NCBI GenBank assembly: GCA_016191955.1
Contig: JACPVC010000018.1
Span: 1-46,749, forward strand
Origin: Chloroflexota bacterium
GTDB lineage: Bacteria; Chloroflexota; Anaerolineae; Anaerolineales; Villigracilaceae
Reading direction: 5' to 3'
Length of the DNA: 46,749 nucleotides
The notes below the pieces were generated by a model that was not told the origin of the DNA, ran no database searches, and worked only from the letters and a program-made list of their open reading frames with translations. Position 1 is the stretch's first letter, and each line of letters begins with the position of its first letter. The translations under genes and the position numbers were made by a program. This document shows positions 39,099-46,318 of this stretch, in pieces.

Positions 39099-39488
39099 AT
39101 GAACACAACCAAAAATCAAAACAATCTGCGCCACATCCTGAATTCAAATGCCATGTTTTCTTTCACCAGTGGCATCTTCTTTCTGTTAGCCAGAAAACCG
39201 CTCGCCGAATTCCTGAACGCCGCCCCGGCAGTGATGATCGACCTCGCCATCGTCATGTTCGCGTATGCCGCGTTGATTGGCTTCAACACCACGCGCAGCG
39301 AGATCACCCGCGGTTTCACCCTCTTCACCGTGATCGGCGATTCTGGCTGGGTACTCGCCAGCATCCTCCTGCTCATCCTCCCCACGTTCAGCTTCACTCC
39401 AGACGCCAAATGGGCAATCGGCATCACCGCCGTCTGCGTGGATACCTTCGCCACTCTGCAATTTCTGGAATGGCGAAAAATGAAGTAA
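39099..39488 (+). CDS. Small four-helix hypothetical membrane protein
   Basis: A 129-residue protein with about four hydrophobic segments (near 17-33, 45-65, 76-97 and 106-120) and a short polar start (MNTTKNQNNLRHILNSN). No family is recognised. ATG 39099 follows AAGGAG. The much longer in-frame open frame starting at 38799 runs over the previous gene in another frame and has no protein-like sequence, so it was rejected. Confidence 0.6.
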   Translation: MNTTKNQNNLRHILNSNAMFSFTSGIFFLLARKPLAEFLNAAPAVMIDLAIVMFAYAALIGFNTTRSEITRGFTLFTVIGDSGWVLASILLLILPTFSFTPDAKWAIGITAVCVDTFATLQFLEWRKMK

Positions 39489-39500
39489 GAATGCAAATTA

Positions 39501-39571
39501 AGTACCGCGACATTTATGTCGCGTACTTACTCAAATAACAAAGCGGCGGACTTTTGAAAGTCCGCCGCTTT
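39501..39571 (+). terminator. Two hairpins, the second a strong terminator
   Basis: CGCGACAT/ATGTCGCG (39506-39513 with 39516-39523) followed by a 15-bp perfect stem AAAGCGGCGGACTTT/AAAGTCCGCCGCTTT (39540-39554 with 39557-39571). They end the small membrane protein gene. The second is not followed by a T-run but is long. Confidence 0.65.
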
Positions 39572-39637
39572 GACACACTGAACTAAAGCATCGCTCTCAA
39601 GCCTGCTTTTAGCCAACACCGTCATGGCAGGTTAGAT

Positions 39638-39910
39638 TCAGGTGGTCGGCTCCATTTCCTCTTCCACCACGCGATACACAATATCGTGAACGTGAACCGG
39701 CTGAACCACCTTGATCGCCATGTTATCCCCCGGCTTTACCCACAGCACCGTGTGATGTTCCACTTCCATCGATGTGACCCGTTGGGTGAAATCAGTTGCG
39801 TGCCCGAAGATATGGATCTTATCCCCCAACTTCAGTCCCTCCACCAGTTCCAGTACCGCCACGCTGAGGTGGTTGTAATAGTGAGTGACCTTTCCAATTT
39901 CGACTTCCAT
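39638..39910 (-). CDS. Stand-alone EF-Tu domain-II-like small protein
   Basis: A 90-residue all-beta protein: EIGKVTHYYNHLSVAVLELVEGLKLGDKIHIFGHATDFTQRVTSMEVEH, with VKPGDNMAIKV near the end. This matches the beta-barrel domain II of translation factors (G-K-V, L-x-x-G-D-x-I, S-M-x-x-x, G-D-x-x-x-I/V). The G domain and domain III are absent. Similar single-domain proteins (translation elongation factor-like) are found in archaea and bacteria, function unknown; peptidase U32 C-terminal parts look alike. ATG 39910 follows AGGAGCAAG. A longer frame from 39967 adds 19 unrelated residues and lacks a ribosome-binding site. Confidence 0.7.
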   Translation of the reverse strand: MEVEIGKVTHYYNHLSVAVLELVEGLKLGDKIHIFGHATDFTQRVTSMEVEHHTVLWVKPGDNMAIKVVQPVHVHDIVYRVVEEEMEPTT

Positions 39911-40071
39911 GAACTTGCTCCTATCCGAATCCAATAGAAAGCGGATCGGACATTTATACAATAGCACAAATCAAGGGAGGTTGGATGAGAGACTTCCCGC
40001 CTCCTTCCGCGCTCATGCCTGCCAGCCCAGCCAAACGTTTTCCGCTACTGCTGCTTTATGACCTCACCTGA

Positions 40072-40077
40072 TATACT
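40072..40077 (+). promoter_or_regulatory. -10 box, leaderless geometry
   Basis: TATACT lies 6 nt before the ATG at 40084, with no Shine-Dalgarno and no clear -35. Confidence 0.35.
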
Positions 40078-40083
40078 GATTGA

Positions 40084-40533
40084 ATGACGAACAAACGCCT
40101 GCCCGGCATCCTCGTCCGCGGACATCAGGTCGCCTCGCGCCCGTCCAGGGCGTATCCGTACAGTTCGCTGGAAAAACAAAAACCGTTTTTCAAAGCGCTG
40201 GGGCTGGACCTGTACGAATACTTCAACGGCACATTGAATATCTCCATCGCGCCGCTGACTTTTGAAATGACCGCGCCCGAATTTACCTTTCCGCTTGTCG
40301 AATGGACAGACCTTCACCCGCCGGAGACCTTCTCTTTCTCGCGTTGCAAAGTCATCTTTAATGGTGTCGAGTACGCAGGTTGGGTGTACTATCCCCACCC
40401 AGAGACGAAGAAAGATCATTTTCAAAACCCATCGCTGGTCGAAGCCATTACCCATCACATTCCAGGAATCCGATACGGCGATGCACTCGAGGTGGAATTA
40501 AACACGAACGAGATCACGGTTCGGGCTGGCTAA
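40084..40533 (+). CDS. Hypothetical protein, possibly DUF120/RibK-like
   Basis: A 149-residue protein. The order ILVRGHQVASRP, then LGLDLYEYFNGTLNISI, then CKVIFNGVEYAGWVYYP, and GIRYGDALEVEL near the end resembles the archaeal CTP-dependent riboflavin kinase fold (G-x-G-x-A-S, Y-x-G-T-L-N-V, and a final D-x-L-E-V-E). Match is by pattern only. If right, it would phosphorylate riboflavin or an analogue, or be a non-enzymatic relative. No other riboflavin gene is nearby. TATACT 6 nt upstream and no Shine-Dalgarno suggest a leaderless transcript. Confidence 0.5.
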   Translation: MTNKRLPGILVRGHQVASRPSRAYPYSSLEKQKPFFKALGLDLYEYFNGTLNISIAPLTFEMTAPEFTFPLVEWTDLHPPETFSFSRCKVIFNGVEYAGWVYYPHPETKKDHFQNPSLVEAITHHIPGIRYGDALEVELNTNEITVRAG

Positions 40534-40643
40534 AGGCTTGGTTGGGCAAACAGGTAAAGGTCCGTTTTGAGCCGTTTGGTTATCACCCAAAAGTTCTATT
40601 TTGGGAATAAATCTCCAGTGCGTCGTGTACAATTGGGAAAATT

Positions 40644-41381
40644 ATGCGTATCGGATTTATTTCAGATATTCACGGAAATTTTACAGCGCTTGAAGCGGTC
40701 CTTACAGACATCAAAAAACAGAACATCGATCAATTGATTTGTTTGGGCGATACCGTCAGCCTGGGTCCCCAGCCTCGGGAAGTGCTGGATGCGTTAAGGG
40801 AGTGGAATGCCATCACCATCATGGGCAATCACGATCAAGCGACCCTCGAGCCGCAGCGATGCGTTGAATTTGAAATTACCGAACACTTAATTCCCGACCT
40901 GTTCTGGGGGCGGGAGCAGCTCTCCAAAGAAGACTTACAATTTATCGGTTCGTTCGAGGCGAAAAAATCCATCCGTTTTTCGAATGAACTTGAATTGCTT
41001 GCCTATCACGGTTCTCCAAAGGCAACCACGCATCTGGTTTTGGCAACCACCCCAACCGAAACACTGGACAATTATTTCAACGGGCAAACCGCCTCGGTCT
41101 TTATCGGCGGACATTCACACATTCAAATGCAGCGCCGCTACGGGAACAAACTATTCCTGAATTCGGGCAGTGTTGGGAATGCTTTCAAGTTCGCCTTCAC
41201 TCAAGGCAACCCGCCGAGCCTTTTGCCCTGGGCGGAATATGCCATTGTCGAGCAGAATGGCGTATCCCTGCATGCCGATATGCGGCGCGTATACTTCGAT
41301 ACCAACGCCTTGATAGATCGCGTGAAAGCCAGTGATCTGCCCGGAGCGGAATGGTGGCTGCAACAATATCAAGACAAATAA
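40644..41381 (+). CDS. Metallophosphoesterase (YfcE/MJ0936-like)
   Basis: A 245-residue protein with a complete calcineurin-like metal site: GFISDIHGN (Asp8, His10), CLGDTVSLGP, IMGNHDQA, and FIGGHSHIQM. The small single-domain size and the GGHSH ending fit the YfcE-type phosphodiesterase group or a diadenosine-tetraphosphatase-like enzyme; substrate unknown. No signal peptide. A TACAAT box lies 10 nt upstream and only GGGAAAA could serve as ribosome-binding site. The gene follows the RibK-like gene by 110 nt with no terminator between them. Confidence 0.85.
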   Translation: MRIGFISDIHGNFTALEAVLTDIKKQNIDQLICLGDTVSLGPQPREVLDALREWNAITIMGNHDQATLEPQRCVEFEITEHLIPDLFWGREQLSKEDLQFIGSFEAKKSIRFSNELELLAYHGSPKATTHLVLATTPTETLDNYFNGQTASVFIGGHSHIQMQRRYGNKLFLNSGSVGNAFKFAFTQGNPPSLLPWAEYAIVEQNGVSLHADMRRVYFDTNALIDRVKASDLPGAEWWLQQYQDK

Positions 41382-41434
41382 AATTCTTTTTCGTTCCTGC
41401 AATGCGGCATCCTGCCGCATTGTTGATTCATACA

Positions 41435-41483
41435 TAGGACTCACGCAAGACCCAAGAGCCAGTCACGAATTGCGTAAGTCCTA
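41435..41483. mobile_element. Short MITE-like palindrome with TAGGACT tips
   Basis: TAGGACTCACGCAA (41435-41448) and TTGCGTAAGTCCTA (41470-41483) are inverted repeats with one mismatch and a 21-nt loop. ATACA flanks both sides (41430-41434 and 41484-41488), a possible 5-bp target duplication. The right tip is the same as that of the element at 15723-15839. Confidence 0.5.
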
Positions 41484-41539
41484 ATACAACCAATGGACAA
41501 GGAACCATTGAATCTTTTAACTTTATTGGAGGTCAAATT

Positions 41540-42865
41540 ATGAAGCGTTTTTACCGTTATTTATCTATTGGGTTGTTATGGATTCTCGCCTGTTCCAGCC
41601 TAACGCCGTCCACTTCCACCGGAACCGGCTATCGTTACGACAACCACCCAGACGCAAATACTGCATCCTCTGAGTATCGCGCCCTTTCCAAATGGGGCAA
41701 GACGGATATCAGCTACTATTTCATCAACGGCACTGAAAAGGTTTTTGGTGACAGGGAACGGGAACTCGTCGCAGAAGCCTTTGCGCTTTGGGCAAAACAG
41801 TCTTCGCTCACCTTCACAGAGACCACCTCGCGTCAAAATGCAGACATCGTCATCGGCTGGGCGGAGGGTGAACACGGTGACGGCGATCCATTCGACGGAG
41901 CCGGTGATGTGCTGGCACACGCTTCGTATCCCAACCCATATGAAGACCGCCAGGTCTTTTTGCATTTCGACGACGCCGAACGCTGGGTAGATAGTGAAAC
42001 AGAAAATGTAGACCTGCTGACCGTTGCTGCGCACGAGATCGGGCACGCGCTGGGGCTGGGTCACAGCAATGACCCGAGTGCATTGATGTTCCCATCCTAC
42101 AGCGAGCCGCATCGCTCCCTCGGCAGGGACGATATTGCGGGCATTCAATCCTTGTATGGGTTGGCAAGCGAACCATCCTCCGCGCCGGAAACGCCGAAAC
42201 CGAACGAGGCTCCACCGCAAAGCCCAGGGCAAGACACAGATGGCGATGGACTGGCGGACACCGACGAAACGCTCATCACCGGCACCGACCCGAAAAACAA
42301 AGACTCAGACGGCGATGGCTTGGGCGATGGCGTGGAAGTGGTCAACCGCATGAATCCGCTCGACGCGGATATGGACAACGACGGAGCAAACGATGGCGCG
42401 GAAATTGCAGTAGGGACGAATCCGTTCCTGCCGGATCAAGCAAATGGCGTTTCGCCGGAACTCGCCGGCGAAGTCAGCGATTTTCTAACGAAGGCGATCA
42501 AATTGCAAATAGAAGCATATCGCAGAAGTGATGCTTCCGTGGCATCCGTCATCATGGCGGGAGAAGTGCTGCAGGGACTGCAAGCGGAGATCGATTCGCT
42601 CAACCAACAGGGGTTGGTCGAGATCGCGAATATCGATTATTACAAAAGTTATATCGACGACATCCGCATTATCAACAATGCGCAACTGGAAGTGGACACC
42701 TGCGAGGTCTGGTCGATTCAGTTCTACCGCCGTTCCGACGGCATGCTCGTGCAAAGCAACGACCCACGACTGCTGCCGCAGACGATCACCATCCAAAAGA
42801 TCGATAACGGTTGGTTCATCACCGCAGTCGAGTTCTTTGATGCCCCCGCGTTTTGCAAGCAATAA
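41540..42865 (+). CDS. Lipoprotein matrixin-type metalloprotease with calcium-repeat tail
   Basis: A 441-residue exported protein. The signal peptide ends with WILAC, a lipobox. The peptidase part (about 35-200) has the zincin site HEIGHALGLGH: His165, Glu166, His169 and His175, followed by the Met-turn region DPSALMFPSY, as in matrixins (M10A). DDIAGIQSLYG closes the domain. A Pro-rich linker is followed by a thrombospondin-3-type calcium-binding stretch (DTDGDGLADTDE and DSDGDGLGDGVE, about 232-275). The C-terminal 140 residues are of unknown fold with one cysteine near the end. It should degrade proteins at the cell surface. The ribosome-binding site is TTGGAGG. Confidence 0.9.
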   Translation: MKRFYRYLSIGLLWILACSSLTPSTSTGTGYRYDNHPDANTASSEYRALSKWGKTDISYYFINGTEKVFGDRERELVAEAFALWAKQSSLTFTETTSRQNADIVIGWAEGEHGDGDPFDGAGDVLAHASYPNPYEDRQVFLHFDDAERWVDSETENVDLLTVAAHEIGHALGLGHSNDPSALMFPSYSEPHRSLGRDDIAGIQSLYGLASEPSSAPETPKPNEAPPQSPGQDTDGDGLADTDETLITGTDPKNKDSDGDGLGDGVEVVNRMNPLDADMDNDGANDGAEIAVGTNPFLPDQANGVSPELAGEVSDFLTKAIKLQIEAYRRSDASVASVIMAGEVLQGLQAEIDSLNQQGLVEIANIDYYKSYIDDIRIINNAQLEVDTCEVWSIQFYRRSDGMLVQSNDPRLLPQTITIQKIDNGWFITAVEFFDAPAFCKQ

Positions 42866-43074
42866 TTGCAGAGTGCGTCGCACTCACGGGAAAGTTCAGC
42901 ACAGGGCGGGCAAACAGGCGTCGGCGAGGAAGGAGGCGGGCGGATCTCCACCTAAAAATATTGCGAAAATATGGAAAATTAAAATGGAGTAAAATTGTCC
43001 TTAATAACTCAAATTTCATGGCACGAGAGCGTAAGTTAACTTCCCGCAACTAAAAAGACAGGAGGCATTTCAGT

Positions 43075-44466
43075 ATGTTCGTCACGAAAAACCTGTACCA
43101 AAACGATGAAGCCTGGAAGAACGTCCCGCTTGGATTCTCGTCACAAACCATTGGCTCGTGGGGTTGTCTGCTTACCTCCGTTACCATGATGTTGAATGGA
43201 ATCGGGTACAGCGAGACCCCCGACTCGGTCAACACGAAGATGAAGAACGCCGGGGGCTTTCAGGGACCACTCTTCATTCCCAGTGTGCTTCCTTATGTTT
43301 GGGGAAATTGCGCCTATCGAGATATGCAACCCTGCGAATCCGTTCCTGCTCCCATTCCGCAGATCGATGATGCGGTGGCGTCCGGCAAACCGGTCATTTT
43401 GCAAGTGGACTGGAACAAACAGGCGGGCATTCAAACTCACTTCGTCCTCGTCAAGGAAAAGAAGGGCGATGATTATGTCATCTATGATCCGTATAAATAC
43501 GGCGGCGACGGTCCAGATAAAGAAGTGCCCCTGACCACACGCTACAAATACAACGGCGCGAAACTTGCATCCGAGATCAGCGCTGTATTGTGGTTCGAAA
43601 ATTACGGCATCAATCCTCCCACACCTCCGGCAAAAGTCCCGCTCCCGGCTGAAAAATTCGTGCTCTACGCCAGCGAAGACGATCTCGCCCTGCGCTCGCA
43701 ACCGGCAACCACGGGCTATCTTTGGAAGCGTATGAAGATGAACACAGAACTTATCTGCCTCGAACCCAAAGCCCAAGCCGTCGCCAAGATCGGCGTGCAA
43801 GGTCAGTGGATTCAAGCGCAGGATCCGAACGGCGATCAAGGATACGTGGCAGCATGGTTCATCTCCGATAAAAAAGCTATGCCCGCCGCCGCCTCTTCTT
43901 CGACGCCGAAACCGGGTACAGCTCCCAAACCGAGCACCACACCGAAACCTGGTTCGGCTCCCGTCCCAAGCAAACCTGTGCCTGCTGGCGCGCTGGCGTT
44001 CTACCCCACCGAAGAACTTTCTTTCCGCACCCAGCCTGTTGTGTCTGCTGAAACGCTCATTCGCCGCATCCCTGTCACGGAACAACTCATCAGTATAGAA
44101 CCTGCGGATAAAGTGATTCCGAAAGTCGGCGTGCTAAATCAATGGCTCAAAGTACGCACCAGTGATAACAAGGAAGGCTATGTTGCGGCGTGGTATGTCA
44201 AATATGCGGGCGGCTCTACGGCGCAGGCAAATGCTACCTCAACCAGTGGCGGAGCGGTCAAGGTCCGCACAACAGCCGAAGCTGTTTCATTGCGCAAACA
44301 GCCCATCGTCAGCGATGCAACTCTCATCAAGCGCGTTCCGCTTGGGACTGAGTTCACCATCACCGAACCTGGCGGTGACGCCAAGATCGGCAAAAACGAC
44401 CAGTGGATCAAGGTCAAAGATGCAACTCACGAAGGCTACATCGCCGCGTGGTTCGTCACTCGTTAA
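43075..44466 (+). CDS. C39-like peptidase with three SH3-like repeats
   Basis: A 463-residue protein. Residues 1 to about 185 form a papain-like C39-type domain with Cys31 in GSWGCLLTS, His122 in THFVLVKEKK and Asp138 in VIYDPYKYG. Three SH3-like repeats follow, each starting with an [LS]R[ST]QP-like line (DDLALRSQP, EELSFRTQP, EAVSLRKQP) and ending GY[VI]AAW. They occupy about 197-273, 307-383 and 395-463, with a Pro/Thr/Ser linker after the first. There is no signal peptide, although both domain types usually act outside the cell or on peptide precursors. The ribosome-binding site is AGGAGG. The DUF4231-like gene begins 17 nt after its stop, so the two are probably one unit. Confidence 0.75.
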   Translation: MFVTKNLYQNDEAWKNVPLGFSSQTIGSWGCLLTSVTMMLNGIGYSETPDSVNTKMKNAGGFQGPLFIPSVLPYVWGNCAYRDMQPCESVPAPIPQIDDAVASGKPVILQVDWNKQAGIQTHFVLVKEKKGDDYVIYDPYKYGGDGPDKEVPLTTRYKYNGAKLASEISAVLWFENYGINPPTPPAKVPLPAEKFVLYASEDDLALRSQPATTGYLWKRMKMNTELICLEPKAQAVAKIGVQGQWIQAQDPNGDQGYVAAWFISDKKAMPAAASSSTPKPGTAPKPSTTPKPGSAPVPSKPVPAGALAFYPTEELSFRTQPVVSAETLIRRIPVTEQLISIEPADKVIPKVGVLNQWLKVRTSDNKEGYVAAWYVKYAGGSTAQANATSTSGGAVKVRTTAEAVSLRKQPIVSDATLIKRVPLGTEFTITEPGGDAKIGKNDQWIKVKDATHEGYIAAWFVTR

Positions 44467-44483
44467 GAGACGGGAGAACTAAT

Positions 44484-45815
44484 ATGGAAACCGAAACCAA
44501 ACCCCCAATTCTCGAAGTCGCATGGCGAAAGTTCGCCCAATATGATGATGTGTCGGTAATACGTACCGCCGCTTACACGAATCTGCGGAAGTGGATCATC
44601 ATCTTTGGTATGTTAACGACCCTGTTATCCATCCTGACCGTGATCTACCCTGAAAACTACAGTTTCCTGCCCCAATGGGGCAAAGTCGTTCTGAAATATT
44701 TATTGGTCGCCTCCCCTCTCATCGCCTCACTGCTGGCAGCATACACCAATGAATTTTACTCCGCCGGCGACTGGCTTGTGGCAAGAGCCGGCGCAGAAGA
44801 GATACTCAAAGATATTTACACCTATCGTACCATTTTGAAAAACAATGACAAACGCCGTGAATGGTTGGAAAAAAGATTGGTGAAAACTCAACGATCGATC
44901 TATCGTGGGATGAACGGCGAATTGGTGATAGAACCCTTCAAAGGTTCTGTGCCGCCTGCTCCACGTTTTACGGGCACACCCACTAGCGATAACGGCTTTA
45001 CCGATCTCAGCGGTGAAGAATATTTCAAATACCGGCTTGAAAATGAGTTGAACTGGCACACTAAGAAGGTCAAAGTTAAACAAAAAGAACGGACTCGAAT
45101 ACAACTTTTCATCTACATTTCCGGCGCCATCGGCGCATTGCTAGCCGCCATTGGGGATGGACTCGCGATCTGGGTGGCATTGACAGCCTCCATTACCAGT
45201 GCTTTTTTCGGCTGGCAGCAATTAAAGAATCTAGAGTTGGTCGTAAGGAATTACAGCAAGGTGATCTTGGAATTAAGCATCATATCGGATCACTGGAAAA
45301 ATCTTGAAGCCGAAGAACGCACCCAATCAGAAGTCAACCGCATGGTGCGGTCCACCGAAGAGGTTCTATGGAGTCGCAATGTGGAATATATCAAAGCCAT
45401 GCAAGAAGCCTTGCGCGACTCCAGCCTGGATGAAGAAGCCAAGCTGATCAACAATGTAATTCAGGAGCAACGCGAAGCCGACGCCCGCTTCCGCCAAACA
45501 CTCAATGATTCGATAACCGCCCAAACCCGTGAAACCTTAGATGAGGTGACCGAAAGCCTGAGTGAGAAATTCGAAGATATGCTCGGCGAACTCGCAAAGG
45601 AAGCGTCTTCTGACATTGTTCAGGCGGAACTCGCAGCCATGCGTGAGGCGATCCAGGAATTTGGCGAACGTCTGGCAAAACGCTTCGGGTTATCCAATTC
45701 TCTTGAGGAAATCAAAGAGGAATATAAGGATGTAGAGGTCAGTGGCAACACGCCTCGCGCAGTTCTGAATGACCTTCTTTCGCGGTATCCGAAGACAGGC
45801 GAGGTTAAGGGATAG
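44484..45815 (+). CDS. DUF4231/SLATT-like membrane protein with coiled-coil tail
   Basis: A 443-residue protein. The first pair of membrane helices (about 27-48 and 60-82) is followed by FYSAGDWLVARAGAEEILKDIYTYRTIL, which matches the W-x-x-R-x-x-A-E-x-L-K pattern of DUF4231/SLATT proteins. A 100-residue loop (RSIYRGMNGELVIEP to ENELNWHTKKVKVKQKER) leads to a second pair (about 206-246). The last 190 residues are charged and coiled-coil-like (EAEERTQSEVNRMVRSTEE, then QREADARFRQTLNDS). SLATT domains often occur next to nucleotide-sensing or toxin genes in bacterial conflict systems as candidate pore-forming effectors. Here the neighbour is a C39-like peptidase. ATG 44484 follows CGGGAG. Confidence 0.6.
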   Translation: METETKPPILEVAWRKFAQYDDVSVIRTAAYTNLRKWIIIFGMLTTLLSILTVIYPENYSFLPQWGKVVLKYLLVASPLIASLLAAYTNEFYSAGDWLVARAGAEEILKDIYTYRTILKNNDKRREWLEKRLVKTQRSIYRGMNGELVIEPFKGSVPPAPRFTGTPTSDNGFTDLSGEEYFKYRLENELNWHTKKVKVKQKERTRIQLFIYISGAIGALLAAIGDGLAIWVALTASITSAFFGWQQLKNLELVVRNYSKVILELSIISDHWKNLEAEERTQSEVNRMVRSTEEVLWSRNVEYIKAMQEALRDSSLDEEAKLINNVIQEQREADARFRQTLNDSITAQTRETLDEVTESLSEKFEDMLGELAKEASSDIVQAELAAMREAIQEFGERLAKRFGLSNSLEEIKEEYKDVEVSGNTPRAVLNDLLSRYPKTGEVKG

Positions 45816-45834
45816 AGCACTGTGTCAACAAGTA

Positions 45835-45862
45835 AAACCCGTCGAGCTTACTCGACGGGTTT
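45835..45862. terminator. Bidirectional terminator
   Basis: AAACCCGTCGAG (45835-45846) pairs with CTCGACGGGTTT (45851-45862). It separates the DUF4231-like gene from the convergent gene, whose stop lies inside it at 45848. Confidence 0.8.
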
Positions 45863-46318
45863 CATCATAGTATTTACTTTTTCCTTGGGGAATGACCAAA
45901 TCTCGCCCTTCACGCCGCGAGCGAGATAATAATCCCCGGCGCGCACGGTCTGCTGCCCCTCCAGGGTTTCGACCGTTACCAACCCATCCTCGTCGCCGTT
46001 CGTTACATCCGTCATCGGCACAAGCATGGTCACGGCGCTTTTGATGCAATACCCGGGCTCGGTGACAATATAGGTCTCGTCGAAAATCTTCGCATCCACG
46101 GGCCAGAGGTCGTTGGGTGAATCTATTTCGCTGAGGAGCATATCGCCGTATTTGACGGTCAGAACAGAACCCCAGGAGGTTTTTATATCTACAGTTTGTG
46201 GTTCACTCGGCGGCGGTAAAAAGGGTTTCATCCGCCGCACCACAGAAGTACGATGAGGCTTGAAGTTCAACGTATCGAGAATTGGGCTCTCGGAAGTCAG
46301 GAAAATGGGTTCGGTCAT
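45848..46318 (-). CDS. Protein with two PGDYG-like beta units
   Basis: A 156-residue protein with no signal peptide. Two similar units are visible: KYGDMLLSEIDSPNDLWPVDAKIFDETY (about 60-87) and RAGDYYLARGVKGEIWSFPKEKVNTM (about 127-152). Each has a G-D-[MY] turn, a W-[PS] and a helix ending the unit. This resembles the PGDYG-type fold (GDY..., W.., F..TY), in which the sequence often ends with KF..TY; I recognise the pattern rather than a named function. ATG 46318 follows GGAGAATAC. The longer frame from 46357 adds 13 residues without a ribosome-binding site. Confidence 0.6.
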   Translation of the reverse strand: MTEPIFLTSESPILDTLNFKPHRTSVVRRMKPFLPPPSEPQTVDIKTSWGSVLTVKYGDMLLSEIDSPNDLWPVDAKIFDETYIVTEPGYCIKSAVTMLVPMTDVTNGDEDGLVTVETLEGQQTVRAGDYYLARGVKGEIWSFPKEKVNTMMKPVE

